A stretch of DNA of 64,000 bases, from assembly GCA_037127255.1 (NCBI GenBank), contig JBANSL010000003.1, forward strand, positions 436,501 through 500,500, in the 5' to 3' direction. The notes beneath the pieces are model-generated. The model saw only the letters and a program-made list of their open reading frames with translations, made no database searches and was not told the origin of the DNA. Both the position numbers and the translations under genes were made by a program. This document shows, piece by piece, positions 58,730-64,000 of the stretch. Each line of letters starts with the position of its first letter. Position 1 is the first letter of the stretch. This DNA comes from Persicaria tinctoria. Taxonomy: Eukaryota > Streptophyta > Magnoliopsida > Caryophyllales > Polygonaceae.

Positions 58730-60222
58730 TTTCCATCATCTTCATCTGAGTCATCTTGTTTAGTTTTTTTTTCCAGTTTTGCATGTGGTGTTTGATTATG
58801 GCTACCAGTTCATCTGTTGTTCTTAAGCTTTGGTTTTCAAAAATAATCTTGTTTCTTTTCGTCCAAATGCACCACCAAGAGAAAGCCAAAATAGTCTTCT
58901 GCTCATGGTTTAGCTGTCGAAATATTTCGTTGGTGATGGTCTTTATACTTTGATTACTTTTGTTAGCATTTGTTATTTTTCGTTCAATATCTCTATCCAA
59001 AGATCCAATGCTTCTTAAAGTTGTCTGGCACTCCATGAGGAGATGGGTAGCGTCTTCCTCCCTAGAGTTACAGAATATACAATCCATGGGCGTATGAATC
59101 CCTTTGTTTCGAAGTCTAGCTTTAGTAGGTAATCCGTCCAATCCTACTTTCCATAAGAAGTTTCTTATCTTTGGTGGACAATCAACTTTCCATATATCAG
59201 AGAATAATTCTATCTCATTGTCATTTGATTTTGTGATTAGTTTTATGGCGCTTGAAGTTGAAAACCAGCCATTGGAGCTATGTTTCCAATAGAGTCTATC
59301 TTCAATCTCCTGCGAAGGTAGGGGCATACTCGTAATTATCTCTACAAGGTCCGTAGGTAAGATTTCTCGGATCTTTTGTACATTCCATGTCTTATTTGAT
59401 AAAATGTAGTTTTCAACTCTTTCTTGATCATCAATCTGATGGATTAGTCTGTGGTCCTTAAGTTTTCTATCATCATTTAGCCATTTGTCCGTCCAGAATT
59501 TAACCGTCTTTCCATTTCCAATCTGCCAAATGAGCCCATCGCAGAATTCATCCTTTAGGTCTATTAGCTTGGCCCATTGCCACGACAAGTTTTTCTTTCT
59601 TTTATAATCCCAAATTTGGTCTTCTTTTAAATATTTTTCTCGAATTATTCTGACCCATTGGTTGTGGGGTTCCGCAAGGATTTTCCATAATAATTTCATT
59701 AGTAGGACTTTATTCATGTCTTTTGTTTTGTTGAAGCCCATACCTCCTTGTCTTTTTTATTTGCAAATTTTGTCCCAACTTAACAATGGTTTATATTTTT
59801 CGTCCTTATTCCAAAAGAAACATCTGTTTATTCTATCTAGTTCATTGTGCACACTTGTCGGAAGCATAAAGTTTTGCATAACGTAATTGGGTTTAGCCAT
59901 AAGATTCGCTTTTATTAGAACTGCCCTTCCTTGCTGGGAAAGGGAGTTCGCTTTCCATTTTGTCAACTGCATTTTCGATTTTCCAACAACATCTTCAAAT
60001 GTTTCTTTGTTAACCCTACCATTTATAATGGGGCATCCTAGGTATTTGTCCAAAGCTATTTGGTTCATTATAAGGAGAGTGCTTTGGATTTGGAGTTTTT
60101 GGTTTGCGGATACACCTTTTGTTACTTGGAACACAGATTTGTTGAAGTTTACTTTTTGGCCCGAAATTTGACAATATTCGTCGATGATCTTTTTCACTTT
60201 AGCACACGATTCCTGACAAAAA
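58730..60222 (-). pseudogene. LINE ORF2 fragment, RT end and zinc region
   Basis: Reads KKIIDEYCQISGQKVNFNKS, YLGCPIINGRV, LTKWKANSLSQQGRAVLIKA, one stop (TAA-type) after WDKICK near 59757, then the region with LWKILAEPHNQWVRIIREKY and the zinc-knuckle-like DCIFCNSREEDATHLLMEC. It ends at the gypsy target site, with the frame continuing at 51600. Confidence 0.85.
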
Positions 60223-60466
60223 GTAAAGGAAATATGTAATACGGAGTAGCCGGGTAGGTAGGTATTTATCAAGTTATTTTTTTTTAATTCGGTTTATTCG
60301 GCTCAAAGTCGAAAATTTCGGTTCGGTTCCGTTTTTTTGGACCGAAACCGAAATTTCCTTTTTTATGGACCGAGGCCCGAACTGTATAGTCCTCGGGCTG
60401 GACCGAAACCGAAATTTCGGTTCAGTTTTCGGGTCGGGCCACATTTTGAGCAACCCTACTGGAGAG

Positions 60467-61313
60467 CATCTCAAAGGTGAAGAAGGATGAGTTATGGACT
60501 TGTTGTTGAGTCCCTCGCCTTTGTTCGGTCGATGCCTTGTTTGATCGATGTCCGGTGTTGTCAAATGAGTCATTGATGATGAGCCTTTTTAAACTACGTC
60601 TGTAGCTCCACGTGTGTTGTCCTGATTCCAACAAATTAATTCGATACAAAGCTTGCTTGGTTTGGTTTCGCTTGTGAATTTGCGATTATGACTTAGAAAT
60701 GTGATCGACTTTATAATTTGTAAAGCGAAACAAGTATCATGAAAGACGACAAGATATAAGCCTTAATTCGTCGGCAAGCTTAAAGCTTAGGAGAAACATC
60801 TGTTCCTTATCCAGCAAAATATAAGGTAGGGAAGGAAAAATTTAAACAAGGAAGCAAGATGGAGGGATGCACAAAAAGAGGGCCTTCAATGTTTGAAGCT
60901 GGCAAACTTATCTGTATGTTCGAACGGCATCACTTGAATCCACACTTGCAACAAATCGCCCTGCAAAGTGACCGTAAATAAAACTGATTGAAGTAGCTTG
61001 CAGATGAAGAGAAAAAGAAAGCAAATTACCCATCACTTGCGCGAATGATATATGCAGGAAACATCAAGCTAGAGAAAACCGAAATCTCAAGTGTTTGAAC
61101 AATTGAATGTAGGTTGATTAGAGATTTCCTTCATCCGGAGGCGTTGATCAGAATCAACCATCAAGTGTTTGAACATTTCCCTCGGTGATGGACGCAGACT
61201 ATGCTTAGGTGGGAAATTGAAGAAGTGGAAATGAGTAACACCATACATGTGCATGTGCTGCTCTTTCAAGTTTCAAATGTTTGTCTGTAACTGAATGTTA
61301 TCTGATTGTGAAA
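60467..61313. other. interval with spliced-exon-like segments, gene not identified
   Basis: On the minus strand an acceptor ACTTTGCAG near 60963 opens a segment that can read GRFVASVDSSDAVRTYR and stop. An upstream exon-like segment (about 61070-61030) is bounded by TCTCTAG and GG|GTAATT. No known protein was recognised, and the frames do not join in a way that can be fixed without a transcript. Confidence 0.25.
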
Positions 61314-61679
61314 CGGCTTGGCTATATGCACCGGGGGCAGGTTCTATATGCACTAAGAGGACGGATCGTGGATCCGTCTGTTGTAAATATTTAAAAAAAT
61401 ATACGGACGGATCCTAGATCCGTCCGTTAAAAAAAAATTTATTACAAAAAAAAGAAGCAAAAGTTGCTTTAAGCTGTAGAGCAACAGCTTTTTTGAATTC
61501 AACGAATCTTGGATCCGCCTTGTTATCCCCCCTCTTTTTTTTTTAAATTTGTTTGTTTATATAGGACGGATCATATCCGTCCTAAGTAATTTTTTTAAAA
61601 TTTTTTTTACAACGCACGGATCATAGATACGTCTGTTGTAGCGCATATAGCACCTGTCTCCGGTGCATATAGCAACATC
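61314..61679. mobile_element. MULE-type MITE with GGATCCGT palindromes
   Basis: Inverted ends share GCTATATGCACCGG. Candidate 9-bp flanks ATTGTGAAA and CTTGTGAAA (8/9). The interior repeats GACGGATC..(G)GATCCGTC-type palindromes four times. Non-coding. Confidence 0.65.
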
Positions 61680-62111
61680 CTTGTGAAATAAGTGCCAATT
61701 CGATTTCTACTTCCTGCTAAATGTCCTGTGTTTTTCCCCCAGAATTGTACTGATGTACGGCTCATCTCTTAGTTTGCTCATGACTCAAATGGGCTTATTG
61801 GACCTGTTGTACATTTTATTTGTGCTGGGCTAATTCATTTTTATTTGTGCTCGTGTTTTTGGAGGTAGTAGGTCTTTTGAATAGTTAGCTGTTTTTGGAG
61901 GGTATAGAGGGCCTTTTGGATATACGGTGCCCTTTTACATGAGTCCCTTTGTTTGGACTCATACTTTTGTAACTATAGTGTTTATCATCTTATCTCTATA
62001 TTTACCGACCACCGTCGGTTCAATACTAGTAGTTCAAAATAAGCGAGTGTTTCAAAAACGCAATTTTTGGGTCTTAAATTACTAAGTACTCCGTACATCA
62101 TAATAATTATT

Positions 62112-62219
62112 CGGGTTCGCTATATGCACCCCAAATCATGCACGTCATTTTCGACGTGCATGATTAAAATGGGTTAATTAATTTTTTACGTTGGATTTAT
62201 GGTGTATATAACAACACCC
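62112..62219. mobile_element. small terminal-inverted-repeat element, 108 bp
   Basis: Inverted ends GCTATATGCACC and (inverted) GTTATATACACC relate it to the element at 61314. Flanks TAATTATT at 62104-62111 and 62220-62227 are identical. The centre is a CATGCACGTC/GACGTGCATG palindrome. Confidence 0.6.
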
Positions 62220-62273
62220 TAATTATTTCTAGTATATTGTAATATTTTTTGAACAAAGGATTTGCTATTTTTT

Positions 62274-62276
<3 letters not shown>

Positions 62277-62360
<84 letters not shown>
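62277..62360. repeat. (GA)42 microsatellite
   Basis: 84 uninterrupted bases of GA repeats. Confidence 0.98.
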
Positions 62361-62364
<4 letters not shown>

Positions 62365-63388
62365 CTCAAGTCTTTGAAAAAGAATCTAAATAAACAACTA
62401 CTACTTCTCAAAAACCTAAGTTTTGGGCTTTAACGTATCTAGCGAGTTGTATTGTTTTTGGAACCAATGCGCCTTTGAGTAATCTGCATCCATGCGTTAG
62501 AAAGTCAGCTTGGATTTACTGAACTAACAAACTACACTAATTTTCTCAAACGGGATCCAAAAGATACAATACAAATGTAATTAGGAAGTGATTACCTTAA
62601 TTGGTAATAAGAAATCAAGGTCAGGGAAATAAACTATCCAACCCTTTCAAATACTGACGTGGTAAGAACCACAAGTACAAGCTAAATTCATAAAATAAGA
62701 GCCCCAAAAATACATTAATGGGTGATAACTATGACTTGGTAGTTGGGAGCTAATCCTAAAAGACAGCAGTAATTCTAACTCCAAACTGACTGATTGCTTA
62801 AATGTACCCTCTACAAATAAGAAGCGTGATAGCAATTTTGAAAATCCAATGTGACATATAGAAGAGTTTAACAAATGAACAGAGTTCTGAATGCTAGTAA
62901 TAATATACAAGGGACTTGTTATGATACAGGAAAGTTCATCATCACGAATTTTTGTACCTTGCATCCTTTGATATTGCAAAACTGATGATCTTACAGACTT
63001 TCTCTTATAGCCATCACGCTCTCTGCATTTGAAAGGCGGAAACATTAACTTCATATAAGCTTGGCAATAAGATACGGAGTATTGCAGTTTCATGTTTTAA
63101 TGGCAAAGGAAATCCCAATAATTTGAAAATTTCCCGTTAGTCAAGGTGCTCAAATTAGTGGACAGAAAGTGCGCCTTTGATTCAAAGGGATTGGAAATTG
63201 TTCTAACATAAACCTTTTTTGGGCCCATACTTGATGTCTAGCAATAAAACAATGCATTGCGAACAGATGAATAATCCAGAAGAAACCAAGTATAAGCAGA
63301 GAAAAGTTACCTCAGGTGTAGCAATACCAAAAAGAAAAGCCCCTTGGAATTCTGAACTTCTGAAAACAACCAATGGTACACAAAATAT
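62361..63388. other. 3' flank of the MED19 gene
   Basis: No supported coding sequence. The part near 63388 should be the 3' UTR of the minus-strand gene, and an exon-like acceptor near 63024 hints at a spliced 3' UTR. The rest is unassigned. Confidence 0.4.
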
Positions 63389-64000
63389 TCAACCGGCAAC
63401 TTTTATGGCACCCATCTCATCCATTTTGGAACTCTTGTGCTGTGATAATTAAGCAAAGGATTTAAGAAGTGATGGTATTATAAATAATAGTAAGATTATC
63501 TCTCAGCACAAGGATAATATCACAGTTAAGTGACCTCACCTTACTCTTTTTGTGTTTCTGAATGTCATTAACATCTTCATCACCATCATGCTTCCTCTTC
63601 TGCAATTTTACCAAGGTGTGAAACGTACGATATCTATAACTTTAAGATGACAAGGACAATATACATCCCCAACACCCACCCACCCACACAAAATAAAAGA
63701 AGGAAAAATAAACAGCTTTGGCTCTAAAAAGGTCAGTATGGCAACCAGAAAACCTCAACAGGATTTGAATTTTGGAATTTCAGTATTGCCATGCTAATTA
63801 GGAGGAGCATGTCAGATCTCCTTCCACTTCTCACAGTATGTACCCCATGAATGCAAATATGCAAGTGCAGAAAGGGTCAAGTTGTATGCACCTTTTCATG
63901 GTGCTTCTTTGTATGATCAGCTCCAGAATCTTGATGCCCATTTTTATCTTTCTTCTCCTTGTCTTTACTACGATCTTTATGTCGATGCTTGTGCTTCTTA
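63389..64000 (-). CDS. MED19: Mediator subunit 19 (MED19), 3' exons, start beyond the window
   Basis: Three minus-strand exons: 64000 (cut)-63892, 63599-63540 and 63439-63389. They encode a Lys/His-rich tail: KKHKHRHKDRSKDKEKKDKN, then KRKHDGDEDVNDIQKHKKSK, then HKSSKMDEMGAIKVAG and stop. This basic C-terminus is the hallmark of plant MED19, a head-module Mediator subunit that links transcription factors to RNA polymerase II. The conserved N-terminal MED19 domain lies outside the window. All phases join at codon boundaries with GT-AG introns. Confidence 0.88.

Larger units (their letters stand above)
51016..60222 (-). mobile_element. 5'-truncated LINE inside the hAT-like element, split by a gypsy element
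   Basis: The LINE runs from 60222 to 51016 on the minus strand with a 22-base poly(A) (T run 51016-51037). The target duplication GTAAAGGAA is at 51007-51015 and 60223-60231. The 5' truncation falls within the reverse transcriptase. Confidence 0.88.
50547..60458. mobile_element. hAT-like non-autonomous element, outer shell of a transposon nest
   Basis: Ends TAGGGTGGCGCAAA and (inverted) TAGGGTTGCTCAAA, with 8-bp flanks TTGGAGAG and CTGGAGAG (7/8), fit the hAT superfamily. Both arms (50547-51006 and 60232-60458) are full of CGGTTCGGTT/CCGAAACCGAA motifs. No transposase. Its total length without insertions would be about 0.7 kb. Confidence 0.75.

Noticed and set aside
62277..62360. Satellite or CRISPR-like array
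   Set aside because: Plain dinucleotide microsatellite in a plant genome; no spacers.

Overview
The window is nuclear DNA of a flowering plant, almost certainly a eudicot. The genes are intron-rich, the intergenic DNA is AT-rich, and it carries plant L1 LINEs with a C-terminal RNase H, Ty1/copia and Ty3/gypsy-Tat elements, Stowaway-like MITEs and a SINE with a (TTG)n tail. A MIR535 locus argues against Brassicaceae. TTG-tailed SINEs of this type suggest an asterid, but this is inference.

Layout. 0-12.5 kb: a secreted serine carboxypeptidase-like gene (+), a plastid-type FAD-dependent oxidoreductase (+), an orphan promoter-like block, an intronless four-EF-hand calmodulin-like gene (+) and a short FAR1-domain gene (-). 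12.5-16.6 kb: a MIR535 precursor (probably - strand, spliced) and nested MITEs. 18.2-23.1 kb: a LINE remnant split by a young copia element with 138-bp LTRs. 24.7-34.4 kb: the meiotic crossover gene ZIP4/SPO22 (-) and a FRIGIDA-like gene (FRL3 type, -). From memory, Arabidopsis At5g48385 (FRL3), At5g48390 (ZIP4) and At5g48440 (FAD oxidoreductase) are neighbours, so this is probably conserved microsynteny. 34.9-37.7 kb: a MULE with ~140-bp terminal inverted repeats, two tRNA-like sequences in inverted orientation and a captured exon-like block. 38.3-43.3 kb: a LINE inserted in an older repeat, then MITEs and a SINE. 43.3-50.3 kb: plastid inorganic pyrophosphatase PPA6 (+), a VQ-motif gene (+) and the organellar EngB/YihA GTPase EMB2001 (-). 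50.5-60.5 kb: a three-layer transposon nest (gypsy-Tat inside a LINE inside a hAT-like element), starting ~240 bp upstream of the EMB2001 start codon. 60.5-64 kb: two small terminal-inverted-repeat elements, a (GA)42 microsatellite and the 3' exons of Mediator subunit MED19 (-), cut by the window edge.

The host genes do not form an operon or a pathway. They are unrelated housekeeping, meiotic and regulatory genes in a transposon-rich region. No previously undescribed protein system was recognised. The most notable points are the layered transposon nests with readable target-site duplications, the start codon split by an intron in the FAR1-domain gene, the near-perfect MIR535 palindrome, the gag-less copia element whose pol stop codon is supplied by its own LTR, and the tRNA-like pair inside the MULE. 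All exon boundaries come from reading splice signals and reading-frame continuity by eye; family names come from remembered protein motifs, not searches.
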